Source: Lepeophtheirus salmonis
Taxonomy: Eukaryota > Arthropoda > Copepoda > Siphonostomatoida > Caligidae
Assembly: GCF_016086655.4 (NCBI RefSeq)
Contig: NC_052138.2
Location: 4,898,001 to 4,962,000 of the forward strand
Direction: 5' to 3'
DNA length: 64,000 nucleotides
In this document: positions 35,360 to 46,040 of the stretch, piece by piece
Numbering within the stretch: the first letter of the stretch is position 1
How the letters are laid out: each line of letters opens with the position of its first letter
Notes under the pieces: generated by a model
Told to the model about the DNA's origin: nothing
Databases searched by the model: none
The model's input: the letters and a program-made list of their open reading frames with translations, nothing else
Position numbers and translations under genes: made by a program

Positions 35360-35660
35360 GTAAAAAATAATTTATGAATGTAGGAATAGATGCCACCGTA
35401 TGCAATGAGGATAGTGCTCCCTGATTCATATACAGGGAGCACTGTGTAAAATGAATGAAGTATCCTAGGCGTTTAGTTTAACTCATTAAAAAAGAAATAA
35501 AATGGGGAAGTACTTTATATAATTAAAAAAATGATTTGACTGAGGCCTAGAAACGACATAAAATACTCTCTGCCGGATCAAGTCATATTAAAAAATTTTC
35601 TCAAGCTGTTATTAATATTCTTTTATTATTGAGGTGATAACATTTAAGTATTGAGTAGCT
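35360..35660 (+). repeat. Repeat family E, copy 1
   Basis: Pairs with 54020-54370. Shared in order: a GTGCTCCCTGATTC-type hairpin region, 'CAGGGAGCACT', 'AAAATGAATGAA', GGGAAGTACTTTATATAA, and a terminal TTTTAGTATTGAGT / TTTAAGTATTGAGT. About 300 bp; no coding content. Confidence 0.65.
35413..35443. repeat. Perfect 11-bp stem hairpin in family E
   Basis: AGTGCTCCCTG, nine-base loop, CAGGGAGCACT. The matching place in the 54 kb copy has related but longer-spaced arms. Confidence 0.75.
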
Positions 35661-35679
35661 CTTTGTGAGTAGTGTTTTG

Positions 35680-35800
35680 TCGGTCCTTACTTACTCAGTC
35701 CCATCCAGTCCATTCTTAGGACCTGTCCTATCAGCTCTTAATACAGTCAGTCCTTGGGATCGGTCCTTAACTATGGTCCCTTATAACTTTTCATCAACAT
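35680..35800 (+). repeat. Repeat family C, clear copy
   Basis: GTCGGTCCTTACTTACTCAG, 'TCTTAGGACCTGTCCTATCA', 'CAGTCAGTCCTTGGGATCGG' and CCTTAACT. Very similar to 59815-59955. Confidence 0.65.
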
Positions 35801-35915
35801 ATCAATAGTTTATAATGTAATATAAAATATATGTAATATGTTTTAAGATTTTTAAGATAAACCAAGCACTTGAAAGGGAGTTATCTTTGATATTATTAAA
35901 TCATAATTTGTATGT

Positions 35916-36224
35916 TGAGGAGTGTCCTCAGGTGGTGGGCTGGAGGATCTGTAGCCCCGTCCCCAAATTAAAGAATTTTTGCGTTTTATTAGATTTTTTT
36001 TTTGTCATTCGGGCAAATTATGGAGAGCCCAAAAAATTAAATATTTGACATTTTTTCCAAAAAATGTAACTTTTTCAGAATATTTATGGATTTTTTTGTA
36101 GAAAAAAATTAAATTTTTGTAAATAGCTATTGATTTTTGAATTTTTTTTCCAAAAAATTCCAAAACCAAGCCCTGCCCCCTCTAAAAAATAAAATAATAA
36201 TAATCCTGCTGCGGACCCCCCTAA
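35916..36224 (-). repeat. G/C-ended AT-rich family copy (reverse)
   Basis: The G/C end GGTGGGCTGGAGGATCTGTA followed by GCCCCGTCCCC; an A/T core with AGCTATTGATTTTTGAA; the other end CCAAGCCCTGCCCCCT, then ATAATAATCCTGCTGCGGAC and CCCCCCT. About 309 bp with both ends. Confidence 0.65.
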
Positions 36225-36889
36225 TGTTTATCCACTCCTAATAACTATCATTTGTAAAAAATAAAATGGCTTTTCAATAGTAATTTAGTTCATTTTTGAA
36301 CAAATGCTTCTACCCTTCTTCCCTGCAACGACCCAGCTGACTGGAGCATCCAAGAGTCAATTGAGTTCAACTCCATCAATCCATGATGTACCTATACTTT
36401 TTCAAGAGGTTTTTTTTTATGAATGAAAGAAAAATATAAAATACATAAACATCAATTGTTCAACAAACAAAAAATTGGCTGCATCTCATACTCAAGTATT
36501 TATAACAAACAAGAATGTCCAAAATAGATGTATATTTTGTTTACCATTGTACGTACCCATTATTCATTTTCTTTGCATAAAAAAAAAAAAAATACAACAA
36601 GAACCTTCATTCAGAAGGGGCTCCAATCAGTGAAGAGTACAAAAAGTGCTATAACATCTACGTGTGAGGTCACAAGTCATCTGCAGAAAAACAGATTTTG
36701 ACAAAACACGCAACCACTCATCTACTATGACGTCGATATGAAAAGCGTGGTGGAAGTCAAACAACATCAGTCGTATACGTGTTATGGTATAACTTTGTAT
36801 TTCCATTAACCTTGCATTTAGATTATGTCATAAATCGAAAGGGACGCCGTATTGGAGGGCTAGAATTGATATATTATTTACTAAGGTCA
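36225..36889. other. No feature seen
   Basis: Mixed composition, no motif or frame recognised. Confidence 0.3.
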
Positions 36890-37552
36890 GTACTTGACAT
36901 AACTTCGGAGTACATGTTGGTACACACCCTCTTATGGCTCGAAAAAGATGCAACATGAGAGAGTCGTTGCTCCCAACGACCCAAAGGGTCATGGTGATGG
37001 CCAAAAACGTGATTTTAAGGACATGGGGACATTAGCTCTTTCAGTCGCCAGCCATATATCGTCCTGGATATTATGAGATCTGTTTTTCATCCGAATAAAA
37101 CCATGATTTGGTTACCATGGTACTTCAAATCGTTCAGCAATTTTCTTCAATGTCCAGCCCGGGTGGACTTCATTTTTTCACTGCAGGCCCTCCTCTCGAC
37201 ATGCACCCAAAAAATGTAGTCAAGATAGTTGGCATCATGGCTGTAGGAGGAGTTTTGTAACGGGGGAAATGGGGTTCTTTCAATTTTAGTGTTGAAAGTG
37301 GTTTTTTATACCCACTTTTTTGATAACTCTATGGGTAGTCTGGTGTGATACCCAAAGATCTCTTGCATGGGCCCTCATAGACTTAAGGGGATTGACCTTG
37401 GTTGTTTTCTTTAATTCCTCCGGGTTCTTTTTGAAAGAACCATTCTTTCTCTCCAACGTTTCAGACCTACTGACGGCGTAGACAGTGGTTCTGGAGACGC
37501 CAAACTGCTTGGAGTGCGCAATGGAAATTTGTCAATCACGTTCAAGTGTCAT
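36890..37552 (-). pseudogene. Chimeric relic of two mariner transposases
   Basis: On the minus strand, ATG at 37552-37550 opens 'MTLERD', a stop, then 'KQFGVSRTTVYAVSRSETLE' and 'NPLKSMRAHARDLWVSHQTT', the two HTH parts of the subfamily seen at 19985 and 31439. Near 37220 it jumps to the C-terminal words 'FLGACREE' (frame of W-V-H-V-E). Directly after come 'SEKMKSTRAGH' and 'WFYSDEK', then segments matching 58140-58580 (words near the first catalytic Asp of a different mariner lineage), to about 36890. So the N- and C-terminal parts of lineage 1 are followed by the middle part of lineage 2 in the same orientation. Either nested insertion or recombination. Confidence 0.7.
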
Positions 37553-37714
37553 TTTCTTTACTTGTAAAGCTCCGGTGTTTTTTTTGGTAACTAATTTTTT
37601 ATGCTTTAATATATGAACATATGAATAATTTCTATAACTCAATTTTCATAAATTATTGAATTAGTAATTTTTCAGATTTCAATGGGGCACACGGAACTAA
37701 AATAAAAGAAACCG

Positions 37715-37960
37715 AAAATTAACGTGGTCACCCTGACAACTTGTAGAATATTTGGTAGGAGAGCAGCTTAGCTTTCATGACGTTTCATTACATTAGCTAC
37801 TAGCATGCTATGAGTTAAAGGAAATAAACTCAAAACTCCACTCGGTGTCTAGCATTTATATAGGCAGGAATTACTCCAATGTTGATCCTCAATTCTTCTC
37901 CGATCCCAAGGAGGACTTACACATATAACTCCACAGCAAATTCCCAGAGGTTTTTCACAC
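37715..37960 (+). repeat. Repeat family A, copy 2
   Basis: CCGAAAATTAACGTGGTCAC, CTGACAACTTGTAGAATATT, GGAGAGCAGCTTAGCTTTCA, then CTCAATTCTTCTCCGATCCC and GGACTTACA. Same order and orientation as the other copies. Confidence 0.65.
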
Positions 37961-38282
37961 ACTAGTGATTACTTTATACTAATTGTTCTCTCTTCATGAG
38001 TAAAATAATAATTAGGACAGTGTTGTAAAATAAAAATTATATTCTGGAAGTAATTACAAAAGAGCAGCAGGGTCTTCAAATATAATATTTTTTTAACCTC
38101 TGCTAATGGAGCATGAACGTTGCTTACTTATATTGGTTTGTAATCAAAGGGACAGGGAGTGGGTCCGTCTTGTGCAAAAATAATACAACTCCCGGAATGA
38201 TAATTTTATTTGATAAAAAATAAAGGTGTTTGTTTCTCACATAGAGGGCACTGTCAAAATTATTCTAAGTACGTACAGTTTT
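37961..38282. other. No feature seen
   Basis: AT-rich. About 38125-38230 (TTGGTTTGTAATCAAAGGG, CAAAAATAATACAACT) resembles 18275-18335, a low-copy flank of family A. Confidence 0.4.
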
Positions 38283-38290
38283 TGAATAAC
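38283..38290. repeat. 8-bp target site duplication, left
   Basis: TGAATAAC, identical to 39792-39799; the two copies flank the P element exactly. Confidence 0.9.
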
Positions 38291-39791
38291 CAGAGCCCTA
38301 TTAGAAGAGTTACGACACCAAGAAAATTCCCTAACGTCAGCTGATAATCAGCTGAAATACATACGTGGCCTTATTCAAATCTTATTAACTGTGAAGACAA
38401 AGTAATTTTTCCAATAAATTGCCCTGAAATGCCTTCGTGTAGGGCTGTTAAATGCTCAAGAAAATCTGGAGACAAAGATGCCACACTTTTTTCCTTTCCA
38501 AAGGATAAGAGTATATCAAAGAAATAGATACTACGAATTTCACAATGAAGAAAATATTGAGGATCTTGAATTCATTTTTGTGAACTCTCTCGATTTAGCT
38601 GAAATGAATTCCTTCGATTATTTGGTTTGCTATTGTTTACATAAACCATTTCAGAGTCATTCTCATTGTCATGAATGCATGCCATTCTTGATTGATGAAG
38701 AAAAGTCGACAAGTGAATGGACCAGCCTTATATCCTTACGAAATTATACGCCTTCAAATGGATCAATTTACGGCTCTAATTTCTTTTTTGGAGCAATTTT
38801 CGAACGCGGAAGTCATTTTTAGATCAATCATCAAAGATTTAAAAAAAAAAAATGACAAAAATTGAAAAATCTATGACCAAAATGGCTATTGGAATGATAA
38901 AATCGTCTAAAGAAATTCCTAAATACCATGCCATAGTACATTTTCTTATTAGTCGCTATATATGTATTCGGCTGCACTTACATTTAGGAGAACAAACCAA
39001 AATTATAAAAGAGAGTAAAAAAGTTAGATATAGTTTCAGTTGTCGTAGTATGTTCATGAGGTAAACATAAAAATAAATATTTTTCTACAAAAACATTGAT
39101 TAATATTTTAGTATAATCTTTTTCCTTATGAAATCGATTTTTTTAAGATTATAAGCTTATAAAATCAAGTTTTTTTTTAATATTCTTAAAGCTAAATCAT
39201 TATTCAGTTCATTTTAGATATGAAATGTTTTGTCATTTTTTTAACTACAGGCAATTGCCTCATTTTCTATAACTTCCTCTGAAAATTAATGAAAATTTAA
39301 GACCATTGCAGCTACTTGTGTGACAGAAAAAGTCAATAATTAAAATTAAATTTAGAACAAAAAGCTTATAAAGAAATTGAAAATCAAAAATAATGTATAA
39401 AATAATTGTCGAATCTTATTGAAAATTGGAAGTCCATAAGAATAAATATTTAATTGATAAAGGTTATTGCCTTATTGCCATAACACCTTCATTTAATTTA
39501 TATTTTTGGTCGTTAATCATTGCAAGCAAATATTTTCTGTAAATGTTAGTTTCCATATTTATTGAGTATATATAATATAAAAAGTTATGTAATTTGAATT
39601 AGTTTTTTAAACTAAAATGAAGATATTATATTTCAAAAAAAATTAATGTTATCTTTAATAATGATTTTATTAGGTTTTATTTACTTTCAATGTAATTCAT
39701 TTAAGTTGATTCAGGCCTCAATTGTAGTTACATAAGTTTGACGCAAGGTGGTGCTCAAATCTATTGTCGCAACTCTTATTATAGGGCTCTG
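38291..39791 (+). mobile_element. P element, internally deleted, with intact borders
   Basis: This 1501-bp element starts CAGAGCCCTATTAGAAGAGT and ends with its near reverse complement; the 27-bp terminal inverted repeats (38291-38317, 39765-39791) match at 24 positions. A perfect 8-bp direct repeat TGAATAAC flanks it, the length typical of the P superfamily. Inside lie the start of a THAP domain and the C-terminal part of a P-type transposase, with the middle missing. Full P-like elements are usually about 3 kb or more, so it is a deletion derivative. The identical target duplication suggests the insertion is not very old. Confidence 0.92.
38429..39064 (+). pseudogene. THAP-domain P-type transposase, middle deleted and frameshifted
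   Basis: ATG at 38429 opens 'MPSCRAVKCSRKSGDKDATL' followed by 'FSFPKDKSISKK' and a stop. The leading C-x4-C and the L-F-x-F-P block mark the start of a THAP zinc finger, which binds the element ends; its second Cys/His pair is gone. From about 38530, in another frame, comes the C-terminal region: 'FDYLVCYCLHKP', a His/Cys cluster 'HSHCHEC', and 'SLISLRNYTPSNGSIYGSN'. This corresponds to the conserved Y-x-x-G-Y..., C-x2-C and L-x-x-P-S elements of the family. A third frame (38852-39064) gives 'HFLISRYICIRLHLHLGEQ' and ends 'SCRSMFMR', like the family's extreme C-terminus. The catalytic core and GTP-binding region are absent. It cannot encode an active enzyme. Confidence 0.85.
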
Positions 39792-39799
39792 TGAATAAC
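39792..39799. repeat. 8-bp target site duplication, right
   Basis: TGAATAAC directly after the right terminal repeat; pairs with 38283-38290. Confidence 0.9.
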
Positions 39800-40569
39800 A
39801 AGTTACACACTTTTCAAACTCCCTTGTAGCTAATTTATACTTTTTTTAAGTTTGCTTATTACCTATTAATTACCAACTTTTTTTATGCCTTTTTTCTATT
39901 TCTTTTAGGACAAAAGTTTGTGAGATACAACACAGATAACGATGTTTTTTCCCTGATTCAACTCTTTTTCAATATGTTATTTCCAAATTATGGAATTTAA
40001 CAATATTTTTATTTTATTTATTAATTTTCTTTATAAAAAATAAGATTATTATTATCTTAATGGTTATGGGGTCCAAATTTGGTTGTGTTATGAGGCGGCA
40101 CTACCTTTGGTGTACATATTTAGAGCGTGAATGGATTAATATTAAAGATTCCCTTCTGATTGATGAAGTATTTCTATCTGTAATCAGGTAAAAAAAAAAT
40201 ATCCCCTTTTATGGAAGGTATTTCAAATATCAAAAAGGCTTAAAACATTATCTTGCTTGCGCCTATTAGTTGACATATTTTTATTTCACCCCCAACTAAT
40301 TGTAAATGAAGATGTAAGCATAAATCCTTTCTAATTATATTGTAAATTTCAGAGGTGGAAGTCGAATCTCAAATTTTTGCTCACAAGTCTGGACCGTTGA
40401 ATATTTTCAATAACTCTTCGGATTTCTTTTGAACTCATTTCAAGTCCATATTTTTGAGTTCAGTATAAATAAGTTTTCGAGTCCAGATTACGTTGCAAAT
40501 CTTAGTTTTCGAGTTCAATTGAAGCATAGAGTACCGGTTTCAATACAAACTGTGTTTTGTATTAAATTA
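39800..40569. other. No feature seen
   Basis: AT-rich, no frame or motif supported. Confidence 0.35.
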
Positions 40570-40660
40570 AATGAATCATTCTACTCTCGTATCACCAGAG
40601 TTGGGATAAATCACAAACACCTAAGAAGATTTAGTGGAGAATCCCTTGCCACTTTACACA
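40570..40660 (+). repeat. Repeat family B, 5' part only
   Basis: TCGTATCACCAGAGTTGGGA, 'CACCTAAGAAGATTTAGTGG' and ATCCCTTGCCAC correspond to the region just before the family B body near 30890 and 32515. Confidence 0.45.
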
Positions 40661-40779
40661 TGAAGTCTAATAGATAATTCCGGACAAAGTTTGAGTTCAT
40701 CAAGATGAATTACGAGAGTAACATGGTCAAGTTCTACGGCCTTTATTGAACAATATAAGCATATAAAAAATATTTTATT

Positions 40780-40985
40780 GGATTCGTCTGTAGTCACTGC
40801 GCTCTATCCTGTACTTGAAGCTGGCGCAAGGGTTTCTAATTTGAGCAGGATCCAGCTTCTTGTCTTCAAGCACGATGCTGCCCTTCAGGGAATGATGGGA
40901 CTTGGCACAAGCCTTGCCTTTCTAACTCCCCTAAGAGATAGAAGTCGAAGGAGTTGCCACCAGGGGAGCTGAGAGCCAAGTCTCG
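40780..40985 (-). pseudogene. Mariner-type transposase C-terminal scrap
   Basis: On the minus strand 'KACAKSHHSLKGSIVLEDKK' runs on into 'LDPAQIRNPCASFKYRIERS'. This fits the end of a mariner transposase, where the family has A-C...H...L-K, W-D, and C-A-S-F-x-x-R-I-E. No catalytic block or terminal repeat is visible. The conserved Trp is absent. Confidence 0.65.
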
Positions 40986-41739
40986 ACGTGTAAGAAAGCT
41001 CTTTGTTTCTATCTCATTTCTTCTTCTCTCTCTTTGCTTCCATCTCTTGTAATTGGGGCATAGGAATACTTATTGATTGCTATTATTATTATTATTATTT
41101 TGAAATTAAAGATAATACTTTCTGCTATCAAATGCAATACTTTCAAACTTTTTGAACCTATTCGTCTTGAAGCTATGATCCATTGAATAAAAAGCATCTA
41201 TTTTCCACTTGAAACAAAGATAACTCGAGTTAAAAGTATGATACATACATTTTAAAAATGCTTTTATAATTTTTTAACATTCGGTTTTAAAATATATAGT
41301 ATAATTTATCACTATCTTCAACAATGAGGGCTTAAACCTGCTTTGAATCTTATAAATAGCCAAAAATGTATGGCCTTTTTCTGAAGGCCACGATACTATG
41401 AGAGAAAAAATAAGGCCATATCGGGGGATCAAACGATATTAAATAGAACATATACTGTTTTTGTACCATTTTTGCTGTTGGACAGTGTTATTGTCTTGGG
41501 TAATCAGTGGAGTCGATGATAGCCCATGTGCTATTTCTTGGTCAAGCTTATTCAGCAATAGTCGCTATTTGCGTCACTTCTATGGTTGTTGTTGATATTT
41601 TCGAAGCAAAATCGGAAACAAATATTTGCTAAGACTCTCAAACCGTGAAATATGTGTTTTAACTCGACTCCAATGCCCTTGTTATTCTCATTAATGAAGT
41701 CCAACTTTTTCTGTATTTATGATGTTAGACCCTGTATAT
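40986..41739. other. No gene seen; short ATT microsatellite
   Basis: (ATT)n at about 41079-41098; otherwise unassigned. Confidence 0.4.
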
Positions 41740-42240
41740 CACATATTATGTATTTATTTTGTCCACCTGCAGTTTGTAGACTGTATTATTTACTCAATCT
41801 GATGAGTCACATATGTATACACCTATGCTGTGGTTTATACAGGTTCAAATCCCTGATCTGTATAGGTGGATTAAGTTTTCTAAGTAATGCATATAGAAAG
41901 AAGGACCATGAATTAAAAGGAAGTACAATTTATATTTCAATTGAAACATGTGTCAAAACAGATGGTCAACCACTACCAGAGTTGGAAAAGAGTCCTTATA
42001 ACCTATGTATAAGTCCATGTCAACTCTCAAGTCTTGGTTTTTACAGGTCCAAGTACTTGAATATTTTTACCCAGTCCGGTTCAAGTCTTCAGAAAATAAA
42101 AGATAATATAAAAAGTTCCGAATATCTTGGCAAAAGATTAAAATGGCCGAGTCTTTGATTCAATTTGGGATCATGATAAGTCACAAAATATCTAAATATG
42201 GACTTAAGACCAAATCGAGTCTCGAGTACATGTCCCCATC
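41740..42240 (+). repeat. Repeat family B, longest copy
   Basis: Nearly identical over a long stretch to 31005-31210, including 'CCTGATCTGTATAGGTGGAT' and 'GGAAGTACAATTTATATTTC'. It contains GGTTCAAATCCC, a good B-box match. It continues through AAGTCCATGTCAACTCTCAA to 'GAGTCTCGAGTACATG'. A 168-codon plus frame (41652-42158) crosses it but is not conserved in the other copy. Confidence 0.7.
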
Positions 42241-42479
42241 TCTGTTAGTTTTTCATAGGCTGTTAGTACAATATATTGCTTACTTAATCATTGATTCTTA
42301 ATGGGGTTTACATACTATAATATTTTATGACTTAAGCACAGGAAATCCTTGATGCAGGAAATGAATTTCATGGAATGGGAGATGCTTCAATAAATTTCAC
42401 TCTTCTGATGATTCTTAAAGAGAAATCTCACATTTTACTGCTTTTCAATGTTGATTTATTGTTTCCAAAGTACGTTATA

Positions 42480-42900
42480 TTTTGTCTGTCAACACAAAAG
42501 TAAGCTAGAATGATTGTTTTCAAAATTACATTTGTATTCTTTGGCGAATTATCTTTCGACAAATTATTAGCCCTTTGGAGCGCCATAAATCGAAATTTAT
42601 AGTAGTAGAATGAACAATTGGTATATTTTGTTTGAAAGGGACATTATTGGAAGCAATATAAGTCTTTTAATTAAAATAAAGGGCTAAAACTTTAATACAA
42701 AAATCTTAGGTATCTTAACTCATCCCATTAATTTGAGTACACATTATATAATTTACTCAAATATGACTAGGAAATATTTAATGGCGTGTATGTATGAAGT
42801 AAAAGAAAAATTAGGAATTTCTACTTTTATTGATTTTTGTTTAAGATTGTTTTTATGTTGACGCACGACATATTGTTGAAATGCAGAGTTACGTTTATTT
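42480..42900 (-). repeat. Repeat family F, inverted copy
   Basis: Reverse complement of the 23200-24840 word order: GTCAACACAAAAGTAAG, 'ACATTTGTATTCTTTGGCGA', 'TTTGGAGCGCC', and at the far end TTTTTATGTTGACGCACGAC. Confidence 0.5.
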
Positions 42901-43507
42901 AAAACAGTCCCGACAGCGGGTTCACTTCATTATTTATCAAATTCTTAAATATCCAATGACGAAGGAGGAATATGAAATTGCCTTTATTATTAGGTGTTAA
43001 ATTGTTCCCAGGATAGTCTCATGTTTGTATCGTGTTGAGAACTGCTAATCAGCTATTTTTAATTTCATCATCAATGAGAGAGTCTAGAGGGAATAATTTC
43101 CTCATTTGACAAAAAACAATTTGTTTAAATATTAATTAACTTTTCCCCCCTCCTCTCCTTTAAACAATGGCTTACAAATGTGAGATCAGTTTGATGTATT
43201 GAAGGGTGGGGAAATGAACCAAGGTCGGAGGGTATACGGTTTCAAATATTGTCATTTAACGTTGTCAATAGTAGTTGTAATTATTTTAGAAAAAAGTGGC
43301 AGGTTAAAAAATAAAAAAGTGATAAAGTGGGGAAAAATTGCAAATAATTTCATATTTCCCTCCTCTTTTTTAACTTAGTATATTGTTCATTATTGATCAC
43401 ATCGGATCATAAGATAAGGTGTTTTAAAGGTGTCAGTGTTTACTACAAATGATTGTGGGATAGTATTGCATTTAGCCGGTTCGGTCGTGAATTATCGGGC
43501 GTCGAGT
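42901..43507. other. No feature seen
   Basis: AT-rich, unassigned. GTGTCAGTGTTTA near 43431 may be a decayed terminal repeat of the adjacent mariner (weak partner near 44150). Confidence 0.3.
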
Positions 43508-44055
43508 ATGGAGGCCTCAAAAGAAGAAATTTGCCATATTTTACTATCTGAAAGGGAAAAATGTCTAATTTCTGAAGTGGATTGTGACTGACGATACAAA
43601 ATGGGTCACTTACGTCAATGTGAAGAGACAAAGATCGTTTCGAAAGCCAACAAAGTGGCCCAGAACGGGGCCAAGCCATGATTTACTGCCAGGAAGGTGC
43701 TACTCGAAATTTGACAGGATTGGCATGGAATAATCTACAGCAAGGAATCTTGTTTTATCAATACAACGCCTGGCTGCACACATCTTTGATGACGTGCCAG
43801 AAGCTACGGGAGCTCGGATGGGAAGTTCTCATACATCCACCAAACAGTCCAGATCTGGCATCAAGTGACAACTACCCGTTTCTGGCTATGGCCTTCGCAC
43901 TTGGGGTACAAACTTGCCCTCAATAAAGCCCTGTGAAAATTGGTTGTCCAAGTTTATTTGCTAATAGGAACAAGGTCTTCAACTAGAAGGGCATTATTAA
44001 GTTGGATTCTTGTTGGCAACAACTTATCGAACAGCACGGGGCATATTTTGCATAA
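43508..44055 (+). pseudogene. Mariner transposase of the Mos1/irritans-mellifera type, deleted
   Basis: ATG at 43508 opens 'MEASKEEICHILLSEREK', the classic mariner N-terminus, then the text jumps to the catalytic region: 'IVTDDTKWVTYVNVKRQRSF', with the first Asp. Frame-shifted text continues to 'LFYQYNAWLHTSLM', where the family has Q-D-N-A-R-P-H, so the second catalytic Asp is Tyr. 'LGWEVLIHPPNSPDLASSDN' holds the third Asp of the D,D34D set. The end, again shifted, reads 'IIKLDSCWQQLIEQHGAYFA' and stop at 44053-44055. The two DNA-binding helices are missing. This lineage differs clearly from the other mariners in the window. Confidence 0.85.
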
Positions 44056-44679
44056 ATCGGATGATTGTGACACTTCTTTTGAAGAATTGAAATAGAGCGA
44101 AATATACAAAATTCCTTTTTTTCAAACCTATTATATAAGAAAAATAAATAAACACGACAGCGTACGTACTGCAATAAAAAAATTTAGATAATAGCATATC
44201 TGCAGAATAAATTTCTAAACACCATTTCTGTAGTCATCAAATACGAATTTACTATCAACTTGACAAAATGGTCATTCGGCAAAGTGTCATAGAAACTTCT
44301 CCAATGTATTAATATATTTTTTAGGTGCAATCCATCAACTGTTGCTTTATGCACAAATGAGTGACATAATTACGTTGTAATTAGGTTGTAAAATGTAGTT
44401 TACCTACAATAAAACTTTAAATTTATGGCAGATCAAATGACCACCGTTGGAAACTTTCTCCTAATCAAGCCAAAAAAATCAACAACAGAAACTCCTTCCT
44501 TCCATACGAGGCTTATATGTAAATATGCATTACATTAATTAACCATGTACAACATATTGTATTCGCAATTACATATGACATATACATCTTCAAAAACGAG
44601 TTTCTCCAATTTTCCTCAATTTCTTTCTATGTATCTACATTAGTCTTAGATCTTTAGGATTTTTAGTGAACCGATCTAA
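44056..44679. other. No feature seen
   Basis: AT-rich, no motif or frame. Confidence 0.35.
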
Positions 44680-45120
44680 TGTAGTCCTTTAAAGAAGTTT
44701 GTTTAGTAATGGTCCCAAAGAATAATCAATTATAAATTCGGTCTGGATTGGTCTTACAATAGAAAAGTCGGTCTGGATCGATCTTATTATAATTCAGTTA
44801 AGAACAATTCTATAGATGGATTGTTGATTGACGTCAGATGTGTTTCAAAATTGTGAAAATCGAACTATTATTACGGCAGTTGAAGTGAAACATGTGACAT
44901 AAATCATAGTTGTAAAACTATTTAATCAGACGATTAGAGTAGAAAATTGACTCATAGATTGAAACTGAAAAAATCAGTCCATACATTGAGTCCGAAAAAA
45001 ATGGGTGTATATTTAAAAAGCAAAAACATTATTAGTCTTCTATTTCAAAACGATTAAATTTTGGTCTACGCTCGGAGAAAATTGGTTTTGGGTCGAGGCT
45101 TAACACTCTTAGATATAGGT
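44680..45120 (+). repeat. Repeat family C, diverged copy
   Basis: TTCGGTCTGGATTGGTCTTA, 'AATTCTATAGATGGATTGTT' and GACGTCAGATGTGTTTCAAA parallel 15560-15700; it ends near GGTCGAGGCTTAACACTC. Confidence 0.5.
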
Positions 45121-45814
45121 TAATGAGGTCCCTTTTTAAATACGCGAACGTCAAGTGGATCCTTATCCGTCCTTTAAAAGTATTCAAGGTACACTCTTCT
45201 GCATATGTAGTTTCTAGATAAATGATGAAACCCTAGGCTAAGAATAATAGGTAATTACAGGTGTTTTTTCATTTTACTTGATGCAATAGGTAAGATCCGG
45301 GAATATAAATATAATTGGTTTGATCGTTAGTGGAGTTTGAGACAAACACATGAGTATTTGGATTTGGGTTTTCTTTGGAGAGTGTTAAACACTTTAAAAA
45401 AAAAATTTATAGGGATTTCTTTTTAAGAAGAAGAAATTTGGATTTTTTTTTTTAAATAGAAAGATGTAACATTTTTGACATAATATTTTTTTATAAATTC
45501 CATTTGAAAGATGAAGATATTAGCATTTGAAGAATATTTGATTAGAGATATATTGTAGAGCAAAGTAATTATAGGGAATTATAATTTCATACTTAAAAAG
45601 TTATCTTACAAAACTTATTTTAGAATTATTTTTGATTTGTGTTATGAAAAAAGTTCATGATCTTTGTTTTTTACCTTAAATTTTCAAAGTACAGGGTATT
45701 CGAAAAGTTTTAAATGGTGCTACAAAACCCCATTTGTAACAGATCAGAATGAGGATGTACAGTAAAATCGTAAAAATACTTTTTATTTACAAATTATGAG
45801 GAATATTATTTATG
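45121..45814. other. No gene seen
   Basis: AT-rich. ACAGGGTATTCGAAAAGTTT at about 45692 is mariner-terminus-like and may be the outer end of the next relic, but no partner was found. Confidence 0.35.
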
Positions 45815-46040
45815 AATTTGATGTCCACCAGCTTCAATTACAGCCTCCAGACGAAGAAGTGGGAAGGCAGTACATAATTTAACCATGTAAGTCTTAGACA
45901 TCCTACTCCAATGAGACTCAACAGAGGCTTTGAGGTTGGTAGAATGTTGCTGTGACGGATTCTACAAGCTTTGGAGTCAATATCCTACCATATTAAAAAG
46001 TCCAAAGGATTCAGGTTACGGGACTGTGGAGGCTTAAAAC
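45815..46040 (-). pseudogene. Mariner-type transposase C-terminal fragment
   Basis: On the minus strand 'PPQSRNLNPLDFLIW', a stop, 'DIDSKACRIRHSNI', then after a frame change a region ending 'LRLEAVIEAGGHQIHK' (approximate). P-P-x-S-x-x-L-N-P-L-D-F/Y is the third catalytic Asp block of this mariner type; D-L before it is N-L here. The upstream two thirds are absent. Confidence 0.75.

Noticed and set aside
41652..42158. Longest open frame in the window (168 codons, plus strand)
   Set aside because: It runs through repeat family B and is not open in the near-identical copy at 31000; composition looks like translated non-coding DNA.
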